A stretch of 64,000 nt of DNA from Mucilaginibacter phenanthrenivorans. Its GTDB lineage: Bacteria; Bacteroidota; Bacteroidia; Sphingobacteriales; Sphingobacteriaceae. The stretch lies in contig NZ_JAHVAP010000010.1 in the NCBI RefSeq assembly GCF_024721155.1, positions 186,001 through 250,000 of the forward strand, given 5' to 3'. Positions 16,262 to 25,812 of this stretch are shown in pieces (within the stretch, counting starts at the first letter, position 1; each line of letters starts with the position of its first letter). The notes below the pieces were generated by a model. That model saw only the letters and a program-made list of their open reading frames with translations. It ran no database searches and was not told where the DNA came from. The position numbers and the translations under genes were made by a program.

Positions 16262-16735
16262 GTCGTATTTATTTGAAAAAAGACAGTTTTTACGTTTTGA
16301 TTACAAAAGAAAGTCAATAGGATTAGGATGTTTTTTTTAGGAAAAATTGTTTCATGGAATACATGTCCGGTGTCGATGATTGGGTAGTGGTATTTGTGTA
16401 GTTTTTACACTAACAATTTTTAACTTGATGAAAAAAAGGTTAATTAAGCTATTATTTAAATAAAACTCATCGCATTAATTCTAATTTTTTTCTGTAATTA
16501 TTTATTTAGTGGATTTATTTCGATTTATACTGAAATAATATTCTATAAATGGATAAATAATTTTAGTTATTCGTGTATTTTATTGTTAAAATTATTCAAA
16601 TTGGTTCATTTTATTAAAATTAACTAATAAAAAGTCATATTTTTTTGACTTAATACTAAAATATTTAAATAATATTCATAATTTACGATCAATTTAACAA
16701 CAATCTAATGAAAACTTCACACTAAATTAAAAACT
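16262..16735. other. AT-rich divergent intergenic region
   Basis: This stretch of about 470 bases separates the cys operon promoter from the TonB-dependent receptor. It is very AT-rich, especially 16440-16735. I see no ORF, RNA gene, strong hairpin or convincing full promoter for the receptor. It may bind regulators of either divergent unit. Confidence 0.5.
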
Positions 16736-19660
16736 ATGAATTTAAAATTACCCCTATTGCTTTTTGGAGCGCTTTTTATGTTTTGCTCCCCAATTTTTGC
16801 CCAGAAGATTACCGGAACTGTAACAGCAGCGGGTAAACCTTTACAAGAAAGTACTGTGCGGGTCTTTCCATCTGGCATAGGAACCACAACCGACATTGAT
16901 GGTAAATACAGCCTTGATCTTAAGGCAGGCACATACAAGGTGTCCTTTACGGCCATTGGATACGAAATGAAAACGGTGAGCATACAACTTGCAGTCGGCG
17001 AAAACAAAGTAGTGGATATAACAATGGCTGTTTCGTCAGAATCGTTGAAAGAAGTAATTGTTGTTGGTAGCCGCGGTGGTGGCCGTACCAAAATGGATTC
17101 ACCGGTACCTGTAGATGTGATCAGTGTAAATTCAGTTAGCTCAACTACTGCAAAACCCGACTTGATGAGCCAGTTGAACCAGTCTGTGCCATCATTTAAT
17201 TATAATAAACAAAGCGGTGGAGACGGATCAGATGCTATTGACTTTGCAAGCTTGCGTGGTCTGGGTTTCGACCAAACGCTGGTGTTGGTTAATGGTAAAC
17301 GACGTCACTTATCTGCTTTTGTGAACCAGGTAGGTACCCGTGGCCGGGGTAATAGCGGTACCGATTTAAATGCCATACCTGAAGCTGCCATTGATCATGT
17401 GGAAATTTTACGCGACGGCGCTTCGGCACAATATGGATCAGATGCCATTGCAGGGGTTATTAACCTCGTTTTGAAAAAAGATGTTAACCACCTGACTGTT
17501 AACATTGGTGGTAGTGGTTATTATGACCATAAATACAATACATTGAACAACGTTGACCCAAGCCAATATTACACAGGCTCACAAATAGACGGCAAAACCT
17601 TTACTTTAGGTCTGGACTATGGCGTGTCGATTGGTAAGAACGGTGGTTTTATCAATTTTGGTGGCAACTTTATGGATCAGGGTAAAACTTTCAGGGCCGT
17701 ACCGCAAACAAACTGGGATACAAATCCCAATGCTTTGAGCGTTGATGCCTGGAGAAGAGCTTTTGGTGATGGCTCTGTTACATCCGGCGGAGGAATGTAC
17801 AATATGGAAATTCCCCTTGCAGGCACCAAAACTACTTTTTATTCTTTTGGGGGCTATAACTATAAACATTCAAATGTATATGCCTGGACACGCAGGTGGA
17901 GCAGTACCAGCAATCACATAAAATTCCCTACCGATGCAAATGGTAATTTAATATTTGTACCTGGCATTATGCGCGTGTTTGACCCTACAGCAGGCAGTTT
18001 AGATACTGCTAATGTATATTACAATCCACAGGAAGATGTTTACATAAAAGACATGTCTAATGCGTTGGGTTTAAAAGGTACTATCGGCGATGGCTGGGAT
18101 TGGGATTTGAGTAACAATATAGGATATAATGATTTTCATTATTGGGGTAATGATACCTTTAATGCTTCCTTGCCTTTACCTGAACAATCTACCAAAACCA
18201 GGTTTGATGACGGTGGGTTCAACTTTTTGCAAAACACTGCTAATTTAGATGTAACCAAGCGTTTCGCACATGTAGCCCAAGGATTAACACTGTCTTTTGG
18301 TGCAGAATTCAGGTATGAACGTTATAAATTATATGCGGGCGAACCTGATTCTTACAGAAACGGCGGGGCGCTCTATACCGGACCGACAATTTATAATGAC
18401 GACGGTAGTGTTGCCTTAGCTAATGGCGATGCCAAAGCATCGGGTTCTGAAGGGTATCCTGGTTATCAACCAACTGATGCAAGCACATCTCATAGAACCA
18501 ATGAGGCTGCCTATGTAGAAGGTTCTTTAGACGTAACCAAAGCATGGCTGGTTGATGGTGCTGCCCGTTTTGAACATTACTCTGATTTTGGCGGTGTAAG
18601 TACAGTTAAATTAGCAACCCGTTATAAAGTAACTGACAATTTTAATTTGAGAGGTTCTTTTAGTACTGGTTTTAGGGCGCCTTCGTTACAACAAATGAAT
18701 TTCAGTAATACCAATACTAACATCATTGCCGGTCAATTGGTTTATGCTAAATTGGTCCCAAATTATTCGGAAGCTGCCCGCCAGGTAGGAATCCCTAAAC
18801 TTACCCAGGAAACTTCCATTAATGAAAGCCTAGGCTTTACATGGAAGCCGGCCCCTGGTTTTAACTTTACTGTTGATGGTTATATTATTAAGATCAAAAA
18901 CAGAATAGTAATTACCGGTAGTTTCGATACCACCGTAACTGCAATAAAAAATTATTTAATAGACAATAACGTAAAGAGTGCCAACTTCTTTACCAATGCT
19001 GTGAATACGACCAATAGGGGGATTGATATGGTATTGGATTATCACAAGTCATGGGGGAAAAATAGGTTCACAGGGTTACTTGCCGGAAACATACAGGGAA
19101 TAACTATAAACAAAATTAATATCCCTGCCGCATTGAATGATACCTACGCACACCAACAAGCATACTTTAGTACGCGAGAAGCTGCTTTTTTAACGGCTTC
19201 CGCCCCTCATTCAAAGTTTTCTTTAGGTCTTGAATACGGATACGATAAATTTGCTGTAGGCACACACATTACCTATTTTGGCAAATTAACTACCCAGGGT
19301 TTTGGGTATAACAGTGTACCTGGCGCAAATCCTGACGGACCGGGCGGCGCCAATACCTCCGCCTCCGGCAATGGTTGGGATCCTTATGTGGAATTAGACA
19401 ACGGTAAGGGAGTTGTTCCTGAAAATTTTGTTTTCCACGGAAAGGCTACCACCGATTTATATGTATCGTATAAAATAACTAAAGAAATATCCTGGACTGC
19501 CGGTGTAGACAATATATTTAATGTGCATCCGGATTTAGCTGTTACTGAAGGCGCTCACCAGTCATCATGGGGCGATAGCGAATCTGGCGGGCCATTTGAT
19601 GCTGTTCAGATGGGCTTCAACGGAACAAGGATCTTTACGAAACTTGCGTTCCATTTTTAA
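16736..19660 (+). CDS. TonB-dependent outer-membrane receptor
   Basis: A 974-residue receptor. A signal peptide (cleavage near IFA-QKITG) is followed by a carboxypeptidase-regulatory-like beta-sandwich (about 25-105). Next comes the plug domain (about 110-245, with LRGLGFDQTLVLVNGKRRH and VEILRDGASAQYGSDAIAGV), then the 22-strand barrel ending in the aromatic C-terminus IFTKLAFHF. It imports a bulky substrate across the outer membrane using TonB energy. No SusD partner gene follows, so it is not a typical glycan SusCD pair. It is divergent from the cys operon, so a sulfur-containing ligand is possible (inference only). A terminator follows at 19683-19715. Confidence 0.92.
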   Translation: MNLKLPLLLFGALFMFCSPIFAQKITGTVTAAGKPLQESTVRVFPSGIGTTTDIDGKYSLDLKAGTYKVSFTAIGYEMKTVSIQLAVGENKVVDITMAVSSESLKEVIVVGSRGGGRTKMDSPVPVDVISVNSVSSTTAKPDLMSQLNQSVPSFNYNKQSGGDGSDAIDFASLRGLGFDQTLVLVNGKRRHLSAFVNQVGTRGRGNSGTDLNAIPEAAIDHVEILRDGASAQYGSDAIAGVINLVLKKDVNHLTVNIGGSGYYDHKYNTLNNVDPSQYYTGSQIDGKTFTLGLDYGVSIGKNGGFINFGGNFMDQGKTFRAVPQTNWDTNPNALSVDAWRRAFGDGSVTSGGGMYNMEIPLAGTKTTFYSFGGYNYKHSNVYAWTRRWSSTSNHIKFPTDANGNLIFVPGIMRVFDPTAGSLDTANVYYNPQEDVYIKDMSNALGLKGTIGDGWDWDLSNNIGYNDFHYWGNDTFNASLPLPEQSTKTRFDDGGFNFLQNTANLDVTKRFAHVAQGLTLSFGAEFRYERYKLYAGEPDSYRNGGALYTGPTIYNDDGSVALANGDAKASGSEGYPGYQPTDASTSHRTNEAAYVEGSLDVTKAWLVDGAARFEHYSDFGGVSTVKLATRYKVTDNFNLRGSFSTGFRAPSLQQMNFSNTNTNIIAGQLVYAKLVPNYSEAARQVGIPKLTQETSINESLGFTWKPAPGFNFTVDGYIIKIKNRIVITGSFDTTVTAIKNYLIDNNVKSANFFTNAVNTTNRGIDMVLDYHKSWGKNRFTGLLAGNIQGITINKINIPAALNDTYAHQQAYFSTREAAFLTASAPHSKFSLGLEYGYDKFAVGTHITYFGKLTTQGFGYNSVPGANPDGPGGANTSASGNGWDPYVELDNGKGVVPENFVFHGKATTDLYVSYKITKEISWTAGVDNIFNVHPDLAVTEGAHQSSWGDSESGGPFDAVQMGFNGTRIFTKLAFHF

Positions 19661-19682
19661 CACAATCTACTCGCGATAAATA

Positions 19683-19715
19683 CAGAAGGCCATCCCCACA
19701 GGATGGCTTTTCTGT
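19683..19715. terminator. Bidirectional terminator between convergent genes
   Basis: GCCATCC (19689-19695) and GGATGGC (19701-19707) form the core stem around a CCACA loop, extended by outer CAGAA/TTCTG pairing, with T-rich sequence on the plus side. It separates the TonB receptor from the convergent response-regulator gene. Confidence 0.85.
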
Positions 19716-20459
19716 TTAGGAGAACTTTATCTTATCCCAAAGCTTATTGGTTACCACCTGCTGGATAACCTGTTCGCGATAATTTCTGCTGATGGGAATA
19801 TGGTGCGATTGCATACAGATCTCATTGCCCTCGATGCCGTCAATTTTGCCAGTGGAGACAATATATGATTTATGTACCCGGATAAAGGATTTGCTGTCGA
19901 GATTTTCCTCTAAATTTTTGAGGTTAAGTAAGGTCACATACTTACCTTTGATTGTAAAAATGGTTACATAATTCTGCATCCCCTCTACATATAAAATCTC
20001 TTCAAAATAGATCTTTTCGTACTTATTGCCGCACTTTATGAAGAAGTAATCGGCAACGGGCTCAGGTTGTTGAAGACCGGCTGAGGCGGATATATTGAGC
20101 AGTCGTTGATAGTCCTTCGCCTTGTTTGCCGATTTAAAGAAGCGGTCGAATGTGATGGGTTTTAGTAAATAGTCGAGCACATTTAACTGGAAACCCTCCA
20201 GCGCATAGCTGGGATAAGCTGTAGTGATAACCACCATCGGCGGGTTTTTAACGATCTTTAAAAAGTCTATCCCGTTCATCTTTGGCATTTGAATATCCAG
20301 GAAAATTAAATCGACTTTATTTTCATCAATCAGTTTTACCAAATCGATGGGGTTTTCGCAGGTAGCGGTTAAGTGTAAAAAATCAACTTCGCGCACGTAG
20401 CTGGCCAGGCCCTCACGTGCTAACGGTTCATCGTCAATTATTACGCAATTAATTTTCAT
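19716..20459 (-). CDS. LytTR-family response regulator
   Basis: A receiver domain (INCVIIDDEPLAREGL; phospho-acceptor Asp in LIFLDIQMPKMNG; VITTAY and LLKPI) is followed by a LytTR DNA-binding domain (from about residue 140: KIYFEEILYVEGMQNYVTIF, FIRVHKSYIVS). It would be phosphorylated by the adjacent LytS-type kinase and bind direct-repeat operators. The frame is open to 20495, but the ATG at 20459 begins directly at the receiver domain and lies just after the kinase stop codon, so it is chosen. Targets are unknown; the divergent TonB-dependent receptor at 21808 is a candidate. Confidence 0.93.
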   Translation of the reverse strand: MKINCVIIDDEPLAREGLASYVREVDFLHLTATCENPIDLVKLIDENKVDLIFLDIQMPKMNGIDFLKIVKNPPMVVITTAYPSYALEGFQLNVLDYLLKPITFDRFFKSANKAKDYQRLLNISASAGLQQPEPVADYFFIKCGNKYEKIYFEEILYVEGMQNYVTIFTIKGKYVTLLNLKNLEENLDSKSFIRVHKSYIVSTGKIDGIEGNEICMQSHHIPISRNYREQVIQQVVTNKLWDKIKFS

Positions 20460-20463
20460 ACGG

Positions 20464-21588
20464 TTAAGACAGTTCCATTGCTGGCTGCGTTTCAAATTCG
20501 GTTAAAGTTAGCTGAAGTTTTACTTCAAAAATGCCCGGTTCGTTTTTTATGTCGAGTTTATATTGTCCAGGGTAAACAAGGTCGAGCCGTCTTTTTACGT
20601 TCTGCAGGCCTATACCTCCGTAGGTTACTACCTGCCTGGTTTCAATTGGGTCGGTGCTATTAGCCACAAACAGGTTAAGCTGGAAATCAACTATTTCAAG
20701 CTTAATACTTATCCAATTGGCCTTATCAAAGTGTCGGGAAATATGTTTAAATGCATTTTCCACAAACGTCATCAATATAAAGGGCGCTATTCCCAATGAC
20801 ATGACCTGCGGTAGATCAATCGCAAAATCAACCTCTACATCCTTATTTTGCCGGAGTTTTTCCAGTTCTATAAAGTTTTCAAGATAGGAGAGCTCTTTAT
20901 CAAGCGGAATTTGGTTGTCATTGCTTTCATAAAGCTGGTGCCGCAAAAGGTCGGAAAATTTGGCCAGCGAATCGGAAGCCATATCCGGGTTTTTATGGAT
21001 CAGGAAAAATATGGAATTGATGCTGTTGAACAAAAAATGCGGGTTAAACTGATATTTGAGGAATTTCAACTCGGTTTCGAGCTTTTCCTTTTCCAGCAAT
21101 TGTTGCCGCCTTTGTCCTTCAATCCAGTTTTTGGTAAGCTTAATGCTCATGGCCAGCGTAATAGCGGCTATGGTGGATTTCAAAGGTTCTGACTTGGCCT
21201 GGTGATAGAAGTCGTTCCAGTCATTCGTGATGCCAAACTTCTTTTCCACATGGATGCCGTCCAGCCAGGCGCTCAGGTAATACCCAGGTACTATCAGCGA
21301 CGATGAAAGGACAATGGTGAGTGCCAGGAAAAAGAAATACCAACCATAGCGTCCATTTTGCAGGTAACGGGGGATAAGGAAATATAGGTTGAAATATACA
21401 GCAAACGCCGGAAAGATCATGTAAAAGAAAGACTTGATAAAATAAACAGAAAAAAACATTTCCTGGGCTGCCCGGTAAGGGCTGTCGATTGCCAGCGACC
21501 AAAAAATATAATTATACAACATCCAGAAAGGGATGTGGTAAAGCTTGTATTTGATAAACCAGTTTTGAGAATTCGTCATGGATGGCAT
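20464..21588 (-). CDS. LytS-type sensor histidine kinase
   Basis: A 374-residue membrane histidine kinase. Four hydrophobic segments lie in the first 160 residues, then a short coiled linker (EGQRRQQLLEKEKLETELKF). The His-kinase box is KYQFNPHFLFNSINSIFFLI, with phospho-accepting His in NPHFLFN, and the HATPase N-box is ILMTFVENAFKHISR with the following GGIGLQNVKRRL. This is the family usually paired with LytTR regulators in Bacteroidota, and the regulator gene follows within 5 bases. There is no large periplasmic sensor domain, so the signal is probably sensed in the membrane or by a partner. Confidence 0.92.
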   Translation of the reverse strand: MPSMTNSQNWFIKYKLYHIPFWMLYNYIFWSLAIDSPYRAAQEMFFSVYFIKSFFYMIFPAFAVYFNLYFLIPRYLQNGRYGWYFFFLALTIVLSSSLIVPGYYLSAWLDGIHVEKKFGITNDWNDFYHQAKSEPLKSTIAAITLAMSIKLTKNWIEGQRRQQLLEKEKLETELKFLKYQFNPHFLFNSINSIFFLIHKNPDMASDSLAKFSDLLRHQLYESNDNQIPLDKELSYLENFIELEKLRQNKDVEVDFAIDLPQVMSLGIAPFILMTFVENAFKHISRHFDKANWISIKLEIVDFQLNLFVANSTDPIETRQVVTYGGIGLQNVKRRLDLVYPGQYKLDIKNEPGIFEVKLQLTLTEFETQPAMELS

Positions 21589-21807
21589 AATTAATAAAGT
21601 TACGGCTATTCAGTTAATAAATACAGGCCGATATGCCAATGGCCGTTTTTAATTGATGAAATACACCGGGCAAAGGATAACCTGTACATTGCCCTATTTC
21701 AATCACCTGCAACATTAATTCGTGCCATTTCATGCGCCTCGTCAATTAGCGGCCGCATTTCGTCAACCGGATTTTTGCGTGCCACAGATGAAAACTTCCT
21801 TTGGAGC

Positions 21808-24222
21808 ATGAAAACGTTATTGCTCATCCTTTGCGGATTGTTATTAAGCACCGTTGCCCAAAGCCAGGTCAGCGGTACGCTTACGGATACCAATGGCAGC
21901 CCGGTACCTTTTGCCACTGCGGTATTGCTGAAAAGTGCAGACAGTACGCTGGTGCGTTCAGCGGCCTCGGACGAAAAAGGGGTTTTTAGGCTTAGCGCTG
22001 CACCATCCGGCACTTATACCCTTAAAATCAGTTGCGTAGGCTATATGGACTATTTTTCACCGCTGACCATCCGCGATCCGGCTTATGATGCCGGAACGAT
22101 CCGGCTAAAAGCTGCTGGCCAACAATTGAGCGAAGTGGTGATCCGTTCCAGCAAGCCATTAGTGCAGCAGGAGCCTGGCGGATTGGCGGTTAACGTGCAA
22201 AACAGTATCATGACCAAAGGCAGTTCGGTTTTACAGGTGCTCTCCCGTTCACCCGGCGTAATTGTTGACCCGCAAACCAGCGCCATTAGCCTGAACGGCA
22301 AAAGCGGAGTTATGGTGATGATGGATGGTAAACTCCTGCGCCTCTCAGCCGACCAGGTGGCTGCCCTGCTGAATGGCATGACCGCTGATGATATCGACAA
22401 GATCGAACTGCTCGCCACACCGCCCGCCAAATATGATGCGGACGGCAATGCCGGGCTGATCAATATCGTTACTAAAAAAAACAAACGGCATGGTACCAAC
22501 GGTTCTGTAACTGCCTCGGCCGGTTATGGTAAAGCCGATAAAGCATCTGCCGATATTAATTTGAACTATAATAGCGGTAAATTCAGCCTGCATGCGTCAT
22601 ATGATTATGCTCGTGACCATTACTACTCGTTGCTGCTGGCAGAGGGTACGGAAGACGTTCCTATCATCGGAGGACTAACTAACTTTCATTACAATGGACA
22701 AGGAAATACAATATCAGCTTATCAGGGATTTGGCGGCGGCTTTGATTATCATGGAAATGCTGCAACTACCACAGGCGGGAGCGTTTATTACAGCAGCAGT
22801 TCGGATCAAAATACTCGCCATAACTTTGGCAATTATGCACTGCCCGACTCCAATCTTGTGTTCGATTCGCAGCTGTCCGGTAACAGCCATACGCACTACC
22901 TGCACCCCAGCCTTTACCTGGAGCAAACCATCAACAAGGATCAAAAGTTTAATGTCAATTTGGATTACTTTGGCCACCACAGCAACAGTCCAACACAGGT
23001 GCAGAGCAATTTCAGTGATAGCTTGTTCGCCCCGCGGCAACGAAACCTGGCAAATGCCGATATTAATGTATTTGTCGCTCAATTGGATTACAGCAATTCT
23101 TTTAACAAACAGGTGCAACTGGAAGCCGGGTTGAAAGGCACCTATACCCGGAGCCAGAGTGTAGCCGGCATTGAAAACCTGGTCAACGGCCAGTGGGTGC
23201 CTATCGGAGCGGGTACTTCAAACGACCTGGCTACCCGTGAGCTGATCGGCGCAGGTTATGCAGTGCTGAACTGGAAACCCGACAGCCTGACCAGCCTTTC
23301 CGGTGGAGCCAGGTACGAATATTCACGCAACACGACTGATCATTCACTCAATGCGCAATACTTTGTCGACCGTAAGCTGGGGAGATTGTTTCCGGATGTT
23401 TTTCTCAGCCGGAAACTGAATGAGAAAGAACAATTACAATTGTCCTATACGGAACGGATCAGCCGTCCGACTTTCGCAGATCTGGCTTCTTATGTAGCCT
23501 ATAATGACCCTGTTTCTGTTTTTACGGGCAACCCTGCCCTGAAACCGACGATCACTCATAACTTAAAGCTGGCTTATAACTGGCAGGATTATTTGTTTTC
23601 GATATTGTACAGCCGGGACGCTGATCCTATTGAGGGGGTGCAAGGCGTGCCCGGCCCCACCAGGGGACTGGTTTATTTGATGCCTGAAAATGCCGACTGG
23701 CAAAATAACCTAACTGCACAGGCGACTATCCCGGTGAAGATTGCAGACTGGTGGGAAATGAATTATAATTTTATAGGCGGATGGCACAAATACAAGATCA
23801 GCTACTTTCCTGAGTTGCTGGTGAAAAGTTATTTCAGCTATTCCCTTAATTTTAGCGAAAGTTTTAAACTTCCCGGCAATTACGCCATTGAGTTGTCCGG
23901 CTATTATAACTCAGTATCCTATGGCGGTAACAACCGCTCAAATGGAAATGCCATTTTCAACCTGGGCTTTAAAAAGGAACTTGAAAACAACAACGGCAGT
24001 TTTCAACTAAGCATATCCGATATTTTTCGCGCCAATGTTTATCGCGGTCACCTTGGACCGTTGATCACTGACGCTTTTAACAGTGATGTTTATGTAAATT
24101 ACCAGCCTGAATCGCATTTTTGCCCTATTATTAAGCTATCCTATAGCCGTTCATTTGGCACCGCATCAAAAAGCCAGAAAAGCCGCGATAACGCAGCCAA
24201 GGATGAAAAGGAGAGGATTTAA
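21808..24222 (+). CDS. Outer-membrane beta-barrel TonB-dependent receptor
   Basis: The ATG at 21808 begins a clear signal peptide (MKTLLLILCGLLLSTVAQSQ); the frame is open to a TTG at 21775, but that start would bury the signal. The protein has a CarboxypepD-like N-terminal domain (about 22-100), a plug-like domain (about 110-220, LNGKSGVMVMMDGKLLRL) and a large barrel of the OMP_b-brl_3 type found in Bacteroidota TonB-linked receptors. It is 804 residues from this start. The ligand is unknown. It is divergent from the LytS/LytR pair. Codon use looks richer in G/C-ending codons than the 16.7-kb receptor, so it may be a transferred gene. It ends in a Lys/Glu tail next to a palindromic repeat. 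Confidence 0.88.
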   Translation: MKTLLLILCGLLLSTVAQSQVSGTLTDTNGSPVPFATAVLLKSADSTLVRSAASDEKGVFRLSAAPSGTYTLKISCVGYMDYFSPLTIRDPAYDAGTIRLKAAGQQLSEVVIRSSKPLVQQEPGGLAVNVQNSIMTKGSSVLQVLSRSPGVIVDPQTSAISLNGKSGVMVMMDGKLLRLSADQVAALLNGMTADDIDKIELLATPPAKYDADGNAGLINIVTKKNKRHGTNGSVTASAGYGKADKASADINLNYNSGKFSLHASYDYARDHYYSLLLAEGTEDVPIIGGLTNFHYNGQGNTISAYQGFGGGFDYHGNAATTTGGSVYYSSSSDQNTRHNFGNYALPDSNLVFDSQLSGNSHTHYLHPSLYLEQTINKDQKFNVNLDYFGHHSNSPTQVQSNFSDSLFAPRQRNLANADINVFVAQLDYSNSFNKQVQLEAGLKGTYTRSQSVAGIENLVNGQWVPIGAGTSNDLATRELIGAGYAVLNWKPDSLTSLSGGARYEYSRNTTDHSLNAQYFVDRKLGRLFPDVFLSRKLNEKEQLQLSYTERISRPTFADLASYVAYNDPVSVFTGNPALKPTITHNLKLAYNWQDYLFSILYSRDADPIEGVQGVPGPTRGLVYLMPENADWQNNLTAQATIPVKIADWWEMNYNFIGGWHKYKISYFPELLVKSYFSYSLNFSESFKLPGNYAIELSGYYNSVSYGGNNRSNGNAIFNLGFKKELENNNGSFQLSISDIFRANVYRGHLGPLITDAFNSDVYVNYQPESHFCPIIKLSYSRSFGTASKSQKSRDNAAKDEKERI

Positions 24223-24305
24223 GTTGATTGGGGCGATTAAGTGAGTGGTTGATTGAGTTACTAGTGAGCAGAATGTAATCTAACTTAAACAACCTAATCA
24301 ACTAC
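24221..24305. repeat. Intergenic palindrome, GTTGATT type
   Basis: AAGTTGATTGGGGCGATTAA and GGTTGATTGAGTTA words follow directly on the receptor stop codon. They are matched by TAATCTAACTTAAACAACC and AATCAAC words up to the Rrf2 stop region. It separates two convergent genes and could act as a terminator in both directions. Confidence 0.65.
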
Positions 24306-24307
24306 CC

Positions 24308-24745
24308 TTATCCATTCAATATCAAGGTGCTTTCCCTGCTGATCACATCAGCAATGCTGGTTTCTGATAGTATTTTTACCGTGGCGTCCCTAACTTCAAT
24401 AAACACATCACGGATGCCGCAGGTGGTTTCCTGGTGGCACTCGTCGCATTTGTGATAAAAGTTAAGGCTGGCGCATGGAACCATGGCGATAGGGCCATCA
24501 GTTATACGCATTATCTGCACCAGGTAAATATCTTTTGGGTCCTTATTGAGGCTGTAGCCGCCACCAGCACCTTTTTTACTGTAAAGGAAGCCTGCATTAC
24601 GCAGATCTAAAAGGATCTGTTCCAGGAATTTCTTAGGGATTTTTTCCTCCTCAGCAATTTTTGAAATTTGCATTGGCGGTTTGTCTGCATTTTTCCCCAG
24701 CACTACCAGGGCTTTAATTGCGTACTTGGTTTTTTTCGATAGCAT
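24308..24745 (-). CDS. Rrf2-family transcriptional regulator with four cysteines
   Basis: A 145-residue Rrf2-type winged-helix regulator (MLSKKTKYAIKALVVLG, KKFLEQILLDLRNAGFLYSKKGAGGGY). Cysteines at 91, 100, 103 and 109 in the dimer-helix/loop region resemble the Fe-S cluster ligand region of IscR/NsrR-type members, so redox or Fe-S sensing is plausible. Others in the family (CymR) sense cysteine status. The cys operon lies 8 kb away, so a regulatory link is only a guess. A perfect CAAAGATA (TATCTTTG on the minus strand) at 24764-24771 with CAAA at 24794-24797 may be its promoter, with a slightly long 22-base spacer. Confidence 0.9.
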   Translation of the reverse strand: MLSKKTKYAIKALVVLGKNADKPPMQISKIAEEEKIPKKFLEQILLDLRNAGFLYSKKGAGGGYSLNKDPKDIYLVQIMRITDGPIAMVPCASLNFYHKCDECHQETTCGIRDVFIEVRDATVKILSETSIADVISRESTLILNG

Positions 24746-24869
24746 ATTTAAAAATAGCGCTTACAAAGATAAATAAAAGAATTTGTGTTGCTTCAAATTG
24801 GCTTTTAGCACTATTGTCCCGCTGTAAAGATAATGTTTATTTAATGTATATGAAAAGGGTAGATTTTAT

Positions 24870-25697
24870 TTAAACAATAAACCTGTCTTCAACGTGTTCC
24901 TGTAGAACCATTAGTTCATCGCCTACGGTAATTTCACCTGTTCCGCTATGAACCAGGTTTTGCCCGAACAGGATCTTATTGTTTTTAAAGCGATAAGAGG
25001 CAAGGGTCTTTAACGGCTCCTTTCCCTTCATTGCAGTTTCCTGGTCAATAGTGGTTAGCACACAACGGGCGCAAAGTTTAACGCCGTGAAAGTCGATCCC
25101 GGAAATAGTAAAGTGGTCATATTGATCTTCACCAAACGGCTGACCGCCTGTAAACACGATGTTCGGCCTGAACCTGTTCATCGGCAACGATTCAGCAAGG
25201 CGGCTATTCAATTCATCTAATGACGATCGGCCGATGAGTAAAAACGGGTAGGCATCGGCAAAGGATGTAACTGAGTTCTCGGGTGCGTAACGCTGATCTA
25301 CTATTCGCCGGCAATCGTCGGGCATATAAACCAGTCTGCATTTTAACCCAAGCATCTCCGAAAACCAACCGTCTGCCTCCTCGCTTACAAACTCTGCTAT
25401 ACAGGTATCGTCCCAGATGGTAACCGTTTGCCGGTCTGTTGTTGGCAGCGGGTTTAATGGAACGGTGATGGAACTCTTATTTGTCTTGTGGGTAATACGC
25501 AGTACGTCTTTTTCAATTGATTGACTTAATAATGCCATTTGTGCGTGTTCCCGTTGTGTTAAAAAGCAGTTATTCATATCAACCAGCATCCACCGCCTGT
25601 CGTAAGCGAAGCCCTTGTCTGTTATCTGCGCTTTCTGGAGTGCAATACCTGAGAGCGATTTTATGGGATAAATATACAGTTCACTTACGCGCAGCAT
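24870..25697 (-). CDS. MOSC domain protein
   Basis: A 275-residue protein with the MOSC N-terminal beta-barrel (VSELYIYPIKSLSGIALQKA, FAYDRRWMLVD) and the MOSC core (MNRFRPNIVFTGGQPF, GVKLCARCVLTTID). The Cys in that last segment is equivalent to the molybdenum-ligating Cys of mARC/YcbX proteins. Such proteins bind molybdenum cofactor and reduce N-hydroxylated or S-oxidised compounds with an external electron donor. No ferredoxin domain is fused here. It is a single gene between the Rrf2 regulator and the GMC oxidoreductase. Confidence 0.9.
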   Translation of the reverse strand: MLRVSELYIYPIKSLSGIALQKAQITDKGFAYDRRWMLVDMNNCFLTQREHAQMALLSQSIEKDVLRITHKTNKSSITVPLNPLPTTDRQTVTIWDDTCIAEFVSEEADGWFSEMLGLKCRLVYMPDDCRRIVDQRYAPENSVTSFADAYPFLLIGRSSLDELNSRLAESLPMNRFRPNIVFTGGQPFGEDQYDHFTISGIDFHGVKLCARCVLTTIDQETAMKGKEPLKTLASYRFKNNKILFGQNLVHSGTGEITVGDELMVLQEHVEDRFIV

Positions 25698-25812
25698 TCT
25701 AATGTAATCGATCTAACAAAAATATGAAAAAGGGAGATAGAATGTTTACTTAGCCCGGGCATAAATTTCTATATTAGAGTTTCCAATATCACCCGTTAAG
25801 AACGCCCCAATT

